Numbered from the stretch's first letter, positions 1 to 11,229 are shown. The stretch is DNA of 64,000 bases from Branchiostoma lanceolatum (GCF_035083965.1 NC_089737.1:13877029-13941028), one strand, 5' to 3'. Notes: a model not told the origin generated them from the sequence alone. A program made the numbers and translations.

Positions 1-116
1 ACATCCTTGCCATCTAATACCCCTCTAAGTGTATGCAAGTGTCTCTACACTTGTGTGTTTTTAAAAGTGAATGTTCATTATAACTTTCCATGCTTACGCT
101 ACGACTCCTGTTTTTC

Positions 117-364
117 GGGAGACCGTGGATGAATTAATTCCATGGCTGTGTGATTCTGAATCATCACTTTTAGTGGTGAATTCCGCGGCTGATGAAGTCC
201 ATTCGATCATAGACGTTGGACCGCAGTTTCCTTCACAGCCGTACAATTCACCACTATGATAAAATTGAGAAAAAGTTCACAATTCAAAGTCATGAATTCC
301 ACTAAGAGTCACAAAATCCACAAGAAGAAGTGAATTTTGAAACTTCACCAATCCACGGTCTCTA
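117..364. mobile_element. Short palindromic (MITE-like) element
   Basis: The left end reads GAGACCGTGGAT and the right end ATCCACGGTCTC, an inverted pair. Related CCATGG/ATGGTCTC ends recur at about 28.58-28.62, 29.32-29.35, 29.50-29.53 and 30.60-30.70 kb, so this is a dispersed family. No transposase is visible. Boundaries are approximate. Confidence 0.5.
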
Positions 365-439
365 GATGCAGTTCATGCTTTTTTTTCCAAATTAGCTATC
401 GCGCCTTCCCTCCGTGAATATGATAAAGTGTAAGTGAGA

Positions 440-1013
440 CCCACACAGGAAAAATAAATCTTGTTAACGGAGTAACAAGAGGATTAAGAACCTCGGAACG
501 TTTCTGTCATTTGAAGATTAAGATCCATAGCGTTGTTTAAAGCTATCTATTTACGATGCCGCACTGTACCTGTTAATAACGTCGACAAGGCCGTTCCCGG
601 TCGTGCAACACAGAAAAATAAATCTTGTTAACAGAATAACAAGAGGATTAAGAAGCTTGAAACGTTTGCGGCATTTGAAGCGTTGTTTGGCGTCCATAGC
701 GTTGTTTAAAGCTATCTGTTGAAGATGCCGCACTGTACCTGGTAATAACGTAGATGACAAGTCCGTTCCCGGCCGTGCCACGCAGTTAAAAGAAACATTG
801 TTAACAGAGTAACTAGGGCAATAGGAACCTCGGAACCTTTGTGGAATTTGAAGATTAAGTCCTATCTAGTAAAAATGCCCTTAATGTTCTTGGCGATTAG
901 GTAGATGACAAGGCCCTTCCCGGCCGTGCCACGCAGGAAAACACATCTTGTTAACAGAATAACAAGGAAAAATAACAAGATTGAAACGTTTGTGGTGTTT
1001 GAAGATTAAGGTT
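440..1013. repeat. Tandem array, about 165 bp unit, 3-4 copies
   Basis: Each unit contains a CTTGTTAACnGAnTAAC block, a GAAGATTAAG block and a TTCCCGGCCGTGC block, with divergence between copies. The array starts only a few bases inside the intron that follows the exon at 1021-1126, so it occupies the beginning of that intron on the minus strand. Confidence 0.75.
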
Positions 1014-1020
1014 GACTTAC

Positions 1021-1126
1021 CTGGTATACCTGGCGTACTCTGAGTGACGTTAGACGTCACGAAGGAGTCCAAATCCCACGTCGCGTTGTCGGGAAGAATG
1101 ATCGTCTCGTTAGGGTCCGCCATCAT
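1021..1126 (-). CDS. First coding exon of an unidentified gene, possibly a membrane receptor N-terminus
   Basis: The minus strand opens with two ATG codons (1126-1121) and runs 35 codons plus one base to a strong donor CCAG|GTAAGT at 1021/1020, so the exon ends in phase 1. The peptide begins MMADPNETIILPDN and carries three N-glycosylation sequons (NET, NAT, NVT) in about 25 residues, with no signal peptide. That layout is typical of the extracellular N-terminus of rhodopsin-class GPCRs, but no diagnostic motif is present, so the receptor reading is inference. An acceptor-like CTGTAG|GCGCGG lies about 40 bases upstream of the ATG and would place the ATG in a second exon. The rest of the gene must lie to the left of the window. 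Tandem arrays abut the exon on both sides. Confidence 0.5.
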
Positions 1127-2592
1127 CGTTTAGCGGCCCCGCGCTGTGAAGACACCGCGCCTACAGGGACAGATTAGAAGGGACAGATCTAGGTTTACTT
1201 TGTGTCATTCTTCAAAGACATATATGTATTGACATTTTGTACTGTCTACGAACTTGCCATACATTGTACCCGTTACATTTGTTGTGCAATAAACTTTACT
1301 ACTATACAAACTGTTCACCAACCAAGAATCGTTCAGCGGTCCCGCCCAGCGAAGACACCTCGCCTGCAGGGGGACAGATTAGAACGGAAGACTTACTAAT
1401 AGGTTTACTTTGTGTCATTCTTCATATACAGCCTGGTCACCAACCACCAACCACTAAACCACGTTTAGCGGTCCCGCGCAGTGAAGACACCGCGCATGTA
1501 AGGACAGATTAGAACGGAGATATCTAGGTTTACTTTGTACCATTCTTCATATACAGCCTGGTCACCAACCCAGAATTGTTAAGTGGTCCCGCCCAGCGAA
1601 GACACCGCGCCTGTAAGGGGACAGATTAGAACGGACAGATCTAGGTTTACCCTGTGTCATTCTTCATATACAACCTGGTCACCAACCCAGAATCGTTTAG
1701 TGGTCCAGCGCAGTGAGAACACTGGGCCTACAGGGAACAGAATAGAACGGACAGATCTAGGTTTACTTTGTGCCATTCTTCATATATAACGTTAACCTGG
1801 TCACCACCCCAGAATCGTTTAGTGGTCCCGCCCAGCGAAGACACCGCGCCTGCATTGGGGGGCAGATTAGAACGGACAGATCTAGGTTTACTTTGTGCCA
1901 CTCTTCATATACAACCTGGTCACCAACCCAAAATCGTTCAGCGGTCCCGGGGAGATGAAGACACCGCGCCTGCACGAACAGATTAGAACGGAGATATCTA
2001 GGTTTACTTTGTGCCATTCTTCATCTACAACGTTAACCTGGTCACCACCCCAGCAGGGACAGATTAGAACGGAAAGATTTAGGTTTACTTCGTGTCATTC
2101 TCCATATACAAACTGGCCACCAACTCAGAATCGTTTAGCGGTCCATCGCAGTGTCAGTGGGGACTCCGCGCCTGGAAAGATAGATAAGAGCAGAAATGAC
2201 CTGGTTAAAGTCGTGAAAATGGAGGTTTTGGTTTGGGAGCGTCTGTCCGTGTGTCTATCTGTGTGTTTATTTGTGTTTCCGGATATCTACTTGTCAGCAT
2301 AATTTAAGAAGCTCTGGATGAATTGTGATTGAATTTGGTATCTGCTTCGGTGTTGGAAAGACAAAGCTTAATCAAGGTAGATTTTCGGGCTCCTGTTGGC
2401 ATTCCTTGGTACTGCAGCAGAGCTTACGGTTTTGTAACTTTTGCCCTGTGCCTAGGTTTACATTATGTCATTCCTCATATCCAACCTGGTTACCGTCCCA
2501 TAATCGTTTAGATGAACCCACCGCGCCCGTAAAGGTAAACTAGAGTTTTATGTCTCGTCATTCTTCATATCCAACCTGGTTACCAGTGCATG
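1127..2592. repeat. Tandem array, about 120 bp unit, 9-10 copies, sharing the 5' flank of the exon at 1021-1126
   Basis: Units begin with a CGTTTAGCGGTCCCGC-like block, then GTGAAGACACCGCGCC, GGACAGATTAGAACGGA, AGGTTTACTTTGTG and ATTCTTCATATAC, ending in CCTGGTCACCAACC. The unit nearest the exon supplies the bases immediately before its ATG. Read on the minus strand, most units contain TTCTAATCTGTCCC followed by a CAG or TAG, which resembles a branch point, pyrimidine tract and 3' splice site. The array decays after about 2.16 kb, with a degenerate copy at 2.44-2.59 kb. Confidence 0.85.
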
Positions 2593-2679
2593 TCGCAAGC
2601 CTGGCCTATATGTAAGTCTCCTCTGGCCTTCGTTGCAAACCCCGAGGTATATTTATTTTTCCAACTACGCTGCAGCTTT
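2593..2679. other. Short spacer, no gene seen
   Basis: This joins two tandem arrays and has no coding potential I can support. Confidence 0.4.
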
Positions 2680-2985
2680 CTGACAGGTTTTGACGACTGT
2701 CCCACTAGGAAGCCTGGGTGCTGTCAGAAAGATTCGCTGAGTTGGGAAGATACATTTGTATCTTTTACGGAAGCTTAGCGAAGTCCCTGACGACTGTCCC
2801 ACCATAAAACCAGGATGCTGTCAGAAAGCTACACGTAGTTGGAAAGATACATTTGTATCTGCAAGGGAGGCTTCGCAAATTCTCTGACGTCTGTCCCACT
2901 AGGAAGCCAGGGCGCTGTCAGAAAGCTTCGCGTAGTTGGAAAATACATTTGTATCTGCAAGGGAAGCTTAGCGCAGCGTCTTCGG
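2680..2985. repeat. Tandem array, about 105 bp unit, 3 copies
   Basis: Each copy contains CTGTCCCACTAGGAAGCC (or a variant), GCTGTCAGAAAG and GATACATTTGTATCT. The last block is itself palindromic. Open frames across it are repeat artefacts. Confidence 0.8.
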
Positions 2986-3009
2986 TATTGTTAGCCCTAC
3001 CGGATGGAT

Positions 3010-3350
3010 CTATCATTGAAGCAACTCCAGGGGATTTTACCGCATACCAGGCGATATTGGTATCCAACTATACATCATGTCATACAAAATAAATCAAGCA
3101 ATTGGATAAATTGCCTTAACTTAAAGAGTCAGACGTTTAGGATTAAGTATTTCAATGTATGTACTCATAAATTCTGAGGCTAACAGAACCAACTCCAGGG
3201 AAATTTAACGCATACCGGGCGAGACAGGTATCCAAGAACTCATCACGTCCTACAAAATAGATAAATCAAGCAACGGGATAAATTCTCTTTAGAGTCAGAC
3301 GTTTCAGATAACGTATTCAATGTCTTTATTCATGTATTCTGAGGCTATTC
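3010..3350. repeat. Two-copy direct repeat, about 165 bp
   Basis: The blocks CAACTCCAGGG, ACGCATACC, AAATCAAGCAA, AGAGTCAGACGTTT and ATTCTGAGGCTA occur in the same order at about 3.02-3.18 and 3.19-3.35 kb. Confidence 0.75.
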
Positions 3351-3504
3351 AATGATGTTCAACAGGATTGTATGACTGATTGATATTTAGCCATTTAGTT
3401 ACAGTCTTCATCAGTAATTATCCAAGTAATTGATGACTCTCGAAAATCAGCTGTGCTCCCCTGGAGAGTTTGTGTTGTGTACTGTAACATTTGCCAGTAG
3501 ATGA

Positions 3505-5660
3505 ATATAATAATCTTTATTGCATGTTCGTTCCCCGGGGGGATAAATGCACATGGGGCCACAGGGGCCATACATAGGGTAATTGAGAGAATATAAAACA
3601 AAATGACGTTAACTTCTAAATATACTTCTAAGCACTATTCTAAATGTCCTACTGTATATCTAGGTTCTAGTGGCTTCTTCTCTCTTTTTAAAACATATGG
3701 CTACATAATTACATACTTCGTTCATCACATTAACATCTTTGCATGACATCAAGTGTCTAAAAGTATTTTGCTTTGATATTGTTTTACATCTCTTGTCAAG
3801 CTGAATTAATTTGAACAGTGACTGACGTTCTTCTTCATACAATATACAGTCTAGTAAGAAATGCATTTCATCTTCAATACAAGAGTTATTACAAAATTTA
3901 CATATTCTGTCGTGTAGAGGGGTACGGCTATGCCTGCCAGATTTTATATGTAATGGATGGTCACTGATACGAAGTTTACACATTGCTCTGCGATTTTTGA
4001 AATTTGGAATATTTAGGTATGGTTCTTTGTCATATATCTCTTTGAATGTTTTGTATGTCCTTAACTTGTTGCCTTGATTTCCTTCTCGTCCCTTTGTTTT
4101 TAATGCTGAGTTGAATTTTTGGATAAATATATCTTTCAATCTTTGTCTTAGTTCATGAAGGTGGAAGGGTTTGTTGATATAATCGTGTGTAAAAAGGCAG
4201 GCATAGCCAGATTCCTCTAAAACTGTCTTCATGTTCCACAACCAACAGGGTATTTTACTACTTACAAGGTCTTTTTGTACAATGTAAGCCTCATACTGAA
4301 GACTTTCAATAGGAACATTCCGAACCAATCTATAATAGTAACTATACATCCTACAACACGCTTCAATCCATAAGGGAAAGCGACCAAGTTCAGCTCTACT
4401 GGCATAATTACTAGCGTTTCTTCTTACTCCTAGGATATGTTTACAAAATTTCAAGTGAGTTTGTTCAAGCGGAGAGTTATCATTCAATTTGCTATTACAC
4501 CACGTTTCTGCTCCATATAATAATATAGGAGCTATACATTGATCAAATAACTTAAAGTAGACTGATATTGGAGCCCTTGTGTCTCCAAGAGTACATTTGA
4601 TACTAAACAGCGCTCGTAGAGCCTTCTTTTGAAGTGCTTTCATCGCTGTGTTAAAATTACACCCGGCTGTGAAGACAACACCTAAGTATGAATAAGAAGA
4701 AACTACATCGATGCTTTTGGAGAATAACTGAAAGCTAAGTTTTGAGAAGTTGTGTCCTTTTTTGTTGAATACAATTATCTTTGTTTTAGTTAGATTTACG
4801 GTAAGTTTCCACTTTTGGCAATACCTTCCAAGGGTGTTTATTGCGTTTTGCAGTCCTTGTTGACTTTCGGACAGCAAAACTATGTCGTCGGCATATAGCA
4901 AGCTCGTTACTTTTGAGTGGTGTAATAATGGGGCGTCTTTGTCTGTCATGTTTAGATCGTTAACAAGATCGCTGATATAAAGGTTAAATAAAGTGGGACT
5001 CAAAACGCATCCTTGTCGGACACCGATCTGGACAGGGAAGCTTTCTGTTAGGCCCCCACTTGTTTTAACGCGTGCTTCAGACTGGTTGTAAAGACTTTGG
5101 ATAATATTGAACACATTGCCTGATATGCCTTTCGAAAGGAGTTTGAAAAGTAAGCCTTCATGCCAGATTGAGTCAAAAGCTTTGGACAGATCGACAAAGC
5201 AAGCATACAAACGTTTGCCCGATTGACAATATTTCGAAATCAAGGTTTTAAGTATGAAAATGTTGTCTGATGTTCTGTAGTTTTTTCGGAAGCCTGTTTG
5301 GTTTGGTTTTATGATGCCATTCTCTTCTAGGAAGGCTGATAGTCTTTTGTTCAATATCGATGTAAATAATTTGCCCAGGCAGCTTGATATCGAGATTCCC
5401 CGATAGTTGTTGATCTCGTCCTTTCTACCCGATTTAAAAATGGGGACGATATAGCTTTTTGACCATTCTTTTGGGAAGGTTCCTGCTGACAGTATCCGAT
5501 TGAATAATTTAACTAATGATGCCAATAAGATTGTTTTTCCTGCTTTAATCATTTCATTAATGACCATGTCTTCTCCACTTGCTTTTTTGTTCTTTAAAGA
5601 ATGTATAGCATTGTTTATTTGTAATTCAGTGATTGGGTCATCTAGTGGACCCATTTTAAA
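3505..5660 (-). mobile_element. Non-LTR retrotransposon (LINE), 5'-truncated
   Basis: The element body spans the RT ORF plus a 3' UTR reaching about 3505. It sits inside a copy of a local repeat: the flank GATGACTCTCGAAAATCAGC occurs at about 3431 and again at 5776, and the bases GTTGCAGATAGCATCC follow the 5' end of the LINE and recur in the neighbouring repeat copy. The 5' truncation removes the endonuclease region, as is usual for target-primed reverse transcription. Confidence 0.85.
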
Positions 5661-5708
5661 ACGTTGCAGATAGCATCCATGACTGAGAATGAGATTGATG
5701 CCAGTCAC
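3660..5708 (-). CDS. LINE reverse transcriptase ORF, endonuclease missing
   Basis: This is an uninterrupted 682-codon frame. About residues 20-330 form a reverse transcriptase domain of the LINE type: SGEDMVINEMI near the start, a palm motif with SKAFDSIWHEGL, RQGCVLSPTLFNLYISDL, and the catalytic LLYADDIVLLS. The C-terminal third contains CKFCNN and an H-x4-C (HFLLDC), resembling the RT-associated zinc knuckle of Jockey/CR1-like elements. No apurinic endonuclease domain precedes the RT, and the first roughly 17 residues are translated from flanking repeat, so the annotated ATG is not the native start. An intact RT frame suggests a fairly recent insertion. It is not a host gene. Clade assignment beyond Jockey/CR1-like needs a tree. 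Confidence 0.9.
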   Translation of the reverse strand: MTGINLILSHGCYLQRFKMGPLDDPITELQINNAIHSLKNKKASGEDMVINEMIKAGKTILLASLVKLFNRILSAGTFPKEWSKSYIVPIFKSGRKDEINNYRGISISSCLGKLFTSILNKRLSAFLEENGIIKPNQTGFRKNYRTSDNIFILKTLISKYCQSGKRLYACFVDLSKAFDSIWHEGLLFKLLSKGISGNVFNIIQSLYNQSEARVKTSGGLTESFPVQIGVRQGCVLSPTLFNLYISDLVNDLNMTDKDAPLLHHSKVTSLLYADDIVLLSESQQGLQNAINTLGRYCQKWKLTVNLTKTKIIVFNKKGHNFSKLSFQLFSKSIDVVSSYSYLGVVFTAGCNFNTAMKALQKKALRALFSIKCTLGDTRAPISVYFKLFDQCIAPILLYGAETWCNSKLNDNSPLEQTHLKFCKHILGVRRNASNYASRAELGRFPLWIEACCRMYSYYYRLVRNVPIESLQYEAYIVQKDLVSSKIPCWLWNMKTVLEESGYACLFTHDYINKPFHLHELRQRLKDIFIQKFNSALKTKGREGNQGNKLRTYKTFKEIYDKEPYLNIPNFKNRRAMCKLRISDHPLHIKSGRHSRTPLHDRICKFCNNSCIEDEMHFLLDCILYEEERQSLFKLIQLDKRCKTISKQNTFRHLMSCKDVNVMNEVCNYVAICFKKREEATRT

Positions 5709-5763
5709 AGATGAAAGATAGTGGATGCTGTCTGCAACGAGTCTTTAGGGGCTTCATCCAATT

Positions 5764-6035
5764 GCTTGATTAAATTGATGACTCTCGAAAATCAGCTGTG
5801 CTGCCTGAAAGTGTGTGTTGCGAACTTTAACACTTGCTAGTAGTTTAATAAATGAAAATGTTGCAGATAGCATCGAGAAGCTAAAAATGAAAATGACTAG
5901 TGACTGATGAAAGGTGGAGGATGCTATCTACAACGTCTGAGTCTTTGGAGAATTCAGCAAGTTGCTTGATTTATTCTGTATCACGCAATGTTCTAACTGG
6001 ATGTGTAACCTGCATCAACGCATAAAGTTATCAGC
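5764..6035. repeat. Dispersed hairpin repeat (GATAGCATCC family), copy next to the LINE
   Basis: It contains GCAGATAGCATCG and then GGATGCTATCTAC as an inverted pair, followed by a conserved tail GCAAGTTGCTTGATTTATTC and CAATGTT...CTGGATGT. Related copies occur at about 11.23-11.38, 31.56-31.65, 35.60-35.73 and 45.16-45.35 kb. The other half of a tandem pair is the copy split by the LINE. Confidence 0.7.
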
Positions 6036-7004
6036 CAGCTCTCTAGGCCCGGCAAAATTCCCAGGGGCAGGCTTAGTCCTGTAAGCGGGCCAAGGCCGAA
6101 GGACCTGGCTAAACAGTTCGATGACCATCTTATGCATATCCATTCAGTCATCTTCATCTTCCTCTGTCAATATTCTCTGTCAGGTCTTAAGTCATTACCC
6201 TATTTATTGCTCTACGGACCAATACAGTAATGACTAACCTACATAGGGAAGTTTGAGGAAGGGAACTTACAGTAACGCTTGGAGATGCAAAACGGTTGAA
6301 ACTAGTAGAAACGAAACCGACAAAAATACTACCATAAACGGGGCTTAGTGTACTTGGCGATCAGTTAGTACTTCAGAGAACGGTTACTACTGCACCACCT
6401 TTTACTAACTTTTTTACTAACCCTAACCTAAAAAACGTCTAAAAAAAGAACCGTTTCCTATCACGTTGGCTGAGTGTGTTCCTGTATTTGTATTTCATGC
6501 TGAAAGTATGAGAGTTGACGTTAGAATAGGTTCAAACTATCCCCCTTTGCAAAAGGGCGATGATAAAGTCGAAAATGGGTCTCCTTATCGTGTCTAACCA
6601 TAACGTTACATACTAGTTAACGGCGGCAGCGCTTTTTCAGCATTGATATGCAGGCGGTAGTACCCCAAATGTACCAGACATTTAGCTAACGAACTGCTAA
6701 GATAACTGAGGCTTAACCGTGCGGTTAAACACGTACACGCAAATCTGGGTCATGGATGATTGATCTTACGACCAGATTCTGGAAGCAATGGGCCGGTCAG
6801 GTGACTATAAGGTCTCTGATATTGACAAGCCGGACAAAACTCGATAAGCCAAGCACGGCTGATGAGCCGTGGGGCAATTCAAACTTTATCATTGGATTAA
6901 GAAATCGAGAAAATAAACGACCACAGATTCATTTATGTCAGCTTAAATCCACCGGAGAAAAGTAATAAGGGCCAATGGATTAGCTGACCGAAAGAGACAA
7001 ATGA
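6036..7004. other. Intergenic stretch, no gene recognised
   Basis: Short open frames (for example 6756-6965, plus) have no recognisable domain, splice context or codon pattern. I see no RNA gene or named repeat here. Confidence 0.4.
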
Positions 7005-8170
7005 TACTTTAAGACATAATCAAAACCTTTCAGAATTTAGAATAGGGAAACCTGCCGCAGGGATTGGAATCGTGTTTGAAGACTTACGTAATTATCCCAC
7101 CAATCAAAACCTTTAATTGCGATTTCCATCGTTTGAAATCAGCCATTGTAAATTAAAGGACAGCAAGCTTGTTGACCTAGCGAGACAAGTGGTATTTCTA
7201 AGACACAATCAAAACCTTTCAGAATTCAAAATTGTGAAACCTCCCGTAGGGATTGGAGGCGAGTTTGAAGACTTACGTAATTATCCCAACAATCAAAACC
7301 TTTAATTGCGGTTTCCATCGTTTAAAATCAGCAATTGTAAATTAAAGGGCAGCAATCTAGTTGACCCAGTGAGACAAGTGATATTTCTAAAACACAATCA
7401 AAACCTTTCAGAATTTAAAGTTGGGAAACATCCCGTAGGGTTTGGAGGCGTGTCTGAAGACTTGTGCAATTATTCCAACAATCAAAACCTGTTATTGTGG
7501 GTGGTACCGTTTAATACCAGCCGTTGTAAATTAAAGAGCACCAAAGTAGTTCTCCCAGTGAGAAAAGTGATATCTTTAAGACACAATCAAAACCGTTTAG
7601 AGTTTGAAATAGGGAAACCCCCGAAGGGGTTGGAAACGTGTTTGAAGACTTGTGCAATTATTCCAACAATCAAAAACTGTTATTGCGGGTGGCATCGTTT
7701 GAAATCAGCCATTGTAAATTAAAGGACAGCAAGCTTGTTGACCTAGCGAGACAAGTGGTATTTCTAATACACAATCAAAACCTTTCAGAATTCAAAATTG
7801 TGAAACCTCCCGTAGGGATTGGAGGCGAGTTTGAAGACTTACGTAATTATCCCAACAATCAAAACCTTTAATTGCGGTTTCCATCGTTTAAAATCAGCCA
7901 TTGTAAATTAAAGGGCAACAAAGTAGTTCACCCAGTGAGACAAGTTGTATTTCTAAAACACAATCAAAACCTTTCAGAAATCAAAATTGGGAAAATTGGA
8001 AGATGTGAGTTTTATTGATGTATGTAATTATTCGCACAATCAAAACCTGTTATTGGCATTTTCCGTTGAAATAGTTTCATATCAGCCATTGTAAATTAAA
8101 GGCCACGAGTTTCAGAGTTGTCGAGGCAACCTGATTACTGATATTTCTAAGGAACAATCAAAACATTTCA
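7005..8170. repeat. Satellite-like tandem array, about 189 bp unit, about 6 copies
   Basis: The unit contains TTCCATCGTTTGAAATCAGC, TTGTAAATTAAAGG, GAGACAAGTG, CACAATCAAAACC and CAACAATCAAAACC. The 11-mer CAATCAAAACC occurs twice per unit about 95 bases apart. Because 189 is divisible by 3, long false open frames run through it. Degenerate relatives of the CAATCAAAAC block continue to about 8.9 kb. Confidence 0.85.
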
Positions 8171-8960
8171 GGGAGAAAAAAAACGGAAAGTAAAGACGAG
8201 TTCAGCAACCCACGGAGCAATCATAGCCACTTATGCTTCACGTCACCTCGGGTCGGATATGGAAAATTAATCTTATGTATATTTCTATATCTATATGCAT
8301 TTCAACATCTTCTCAGGTGTCATGAACTGTTTAATTCAGTTTACTATCGCACATCATAAACCTGACGGATGTACATGATCAAAATCGATTTTGTTGAGGA
8401 ATTGAGTTCGAACAATGAAAACATTGCCTCATTGCCCAAAGAAAATAAAGGGCCAGAGTCAGAGGTACATGTATTCGTTTAACAATATTTTTGGGGTATT
8501 TATTTTAAAATGAAGACAATTCATTACACTGGGTCAGCCTAGGCAGCTCTCGTTGGTTAACGACTGACACACAAAATACAGACGAACATACAACTTGTAT
8601 TTGACAATTGGCATTTCTAAGAAAACAGTCAAAAGCCTTCCAGGAATTAAGAATTTGAAAACCTGCTGGATGTAAGGAGTCAAAAGTGCGTTTGGTGGGG
8701 TACGGAGTTCGAAAGGTCAGAACGTGCTACGGTTGTTTTTGTCGGGTATTCGCTGACTCACCCTCTCAATTTACAGTTCCAAGAAATCATCAAAAACGTT
8801 TCAGGGTTGAAATGAATAGAAAGCCAGTCGAGTGTATGAAATCAGAAGAGAGTGAGGAATACAGTGCAAGTTTCGAATAATCAAAGCTTCTTGGTGTTGG
8901 CTCGGCACTAGGGAATTAAAAGCCAGGGTTATCCGTTGATCCAATCAAACAATTGGATTT
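8171..8960. other. Degenerate repeat flank, no gene seen
   Basis: Weak remnants of the preceding array occur (AATCAAAACATTTCAG at 8155, ATCATCAAAAACGTTTCAGG at 8787). The 64-codon plus frame at 8686-8880 overlaps them and shows no known motif. Confidence 0.4.
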
Positions 8961-9059
8961 TTAGGGTGCCAAAGTTGGCCCTAAAATCAATAGAGTGGGT
9001 GAAACTGGTGACCCTGTGACATCATTAGCGTCTTGGATGTCGAAAGGTCGGCTATGAGA

Positions 9060-9590
9060 GTTTGATTGGCCAAGTGATTCCGACAATCTGGTACAGAAAT
9101 GGAACTTTAAAAAAAAAACATCCGACAACTCTGAATGGTGTGCAGAAATGCTCAAAGTTTTCACTTTATTGATTTGGTCGCGTGACTTCGACAATCTGGT
9201 GCAGAAATAGAACTTAAAAAAAATAACCGAAAACTATCAGTGGTGTGCAGAAATGCTCGAAGTTTTCACTTTAAATTGGCCACGTGACTTCGACAATCTA
9301 GTGCAGAAATAGAACTTTTTAAAAATAACCTAAAACTTTCAGTGGTGTGCAGAAATGCTCGCAGTTTTCACTTTAATTTGGCCGCGTGACTTCGACAATC
9401 TGGTGCAGAAATAGAACTTAAAAAAATAACCGAAAACTATCAGTGGTGTGCAGAAATGCTCGAAGTTTTCACTTTGAATTGGCCGCGTGCCTTCGACAAT
9501 CTAGTGCAGAAATAAAACTTTTAAAAATAACCGACAACTCTCAGCGGTGTGCATAAATGCTCGCAGTTTTCACTTGCACGTCCGAAACAG
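9060..9590. repeat. Tandem array, about 107 bp unit, 5 copies
   Basis: Units carry CTTCGACAATCTGGTGCAG, ATAGAACTT, TCAGTGGTGTGCAGAAATGC and GAAGTTTTCACTTT. Divergence is low, which suggests recent expansion. Confidence 0.85.
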
Positions 9591-11229
9591 AAAGTTGACT
9601 CAAACTGAAAACATAAAACACGAATGTTCAAGTATAAAGCCACGGTAAATTTGCAAGGTATGCAATGGGATTTTGTTAGACGCTTGAAAAGTTGTTTGTT
9701 TGTTTTTTGTTTGTTTGTTTCGAGTCACCTGTATACTCTACTCTTATCGATGAATGTGGGGAGTTCTGTCAAATGTTATCATTCTGCTTGGCAAGATATT
9801 TGTCTTAAAAATCGCAAATGTTCATTAAATTTACCAGCCTTCATATCTTTTGTTTCCTTCTTTTATAAATTAGAATTGAATATTGCACACAGACAAGGAA
9901 AACTACATAAACATAGGGCGAAGTGGGGAAAACTCAATATTTTCCTGTAAATAGTGGCTTATCTTGAAAAATGATACAAATTTGACTGTTTGTTGTGAGT
10001 AGAAGTTATAGTTGATATGGGCAATAGGGGTTTCAGTACCAACTACTTGTTAAACGACTGTTTCCGGATTTTATGTTCTGATTTTGTGGTAATGTACCTC
10101 GAGCTCATGTGCTTTGTCGTAAACTGCCATGCTTCTCTTTGTTTTTGTTTATCAAAACCTGAATAAAGAAAGATTTTTAAAAAATGAATGTGGTGAGTTC
10201 GTTGACGTGCGGAAGGTGCGGCTCTCTTCAAACACTGGACCTCCGGCTTGACATTATTCCTAAAGCTGGGTACTCATTCTCACTTTGAGTGGAGTGAGGG
10301 AATTTACGTGGTCTAGATTTTGTACAGTCCTTGGAACTATATTTAACCCGTAAGTTAACCTTGAAAATATACATTGTTAGGGGAACCACGACTTCCCCGC
10401 ACTTTAAGACACGAAAACAAATCAGCCTTCTTACTCAAACCGATATCTATCTAAGTGTGTAATTACGGACAGGAAATTCCCTGGATTACCTGTCTATTTA
10501 CCTGGCGACAACATGTCTGTACTGTCAACAACAAAGAAATGCAGATAAGGTCGTTGCTATCTCTTGAGGGGTCCTTGAGAAGTAAACTGCGGGCACCGGC
10601 GGTACGTATCCGGTGTACAATTAAGATGGTTAGGATAGACAAAGCTTGGAGAGAAACGGCAGAAGATAAGGTTAAGCAGTCATTCTCAATTGAGGTGAAG
10701 CATAATGCGTTTTCAAGTAGCTGGCGGTACTGCAATGCGGCTTTCGCTACAGCTCGCATTGTCAGCCAAGCACACCAGGTCACCCCTACTTTCCTCGATA
10801 AGTGTGTTGGGTTCTTTTACGTGCAGAAGTTCTGGCGCTTGAGGCTTATGCCCGAAGCACTCTCATACACGGGGCCACCGGCTTTTCGTCACCATCCGAA
10901 ATGACGAATGCAATCCCTTACAACATGCCCGAACTCCGGCCCACGGGATCTACAGGATTCCATCCATATATGGGCAAGCATTAATTTCCAAGCAGATCTC
11001 CACGGTGCCAAAATCGTAAAAGCTAGCCAGAGAAGCTCCAGTCAGCCAGAGAAGTTGTCAGGCAACCGGATTGCAAAAAAAAACAACCTTCTTCTGCCAG
11101 TTGGATACGGTCTTTGCAACCGTTGGGTCTGCTTGGAGACTAGTACTAGGCAAGCATTTGGGTTACGTTACCGCTTGCGATGCGGTGACAGAATGAAATA
11201 CAAAAAAAGCAACTGGATATATATTTTCT
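9591..11229. other. Intergenic, fragments of dispersed repeats
   Basis: No gene is supported. At 10.18-10.25 kb a fragment resembles the SINE body seen at 27.3 kb (ACGTGC, GGTGCGGCTCTC, AACACTGGACCTCC). At about 10.78-10.92 kb a segment (TCGATAAGTGTGTTGGGTTC, CACGGGGCCACCGGC) recurs inverted at 20.87-21.05 kb. The 149-codon frame at 10455-10904 runs into this repeat and has no recognisable domain. Confidence 0.45.

Noticed and set aside
7117..7871. Series of similar frames that might be a repeat protein
   Set aside because: They follow the 189-base satellite; stops occur at equivalent positions and there is no start or splice logic.
10455..10904. 149-codon plus-strand frame
   Set aside because: No domain or splice context, and its 3' half is a dispersed repeat found inverted at 20.9 kb.
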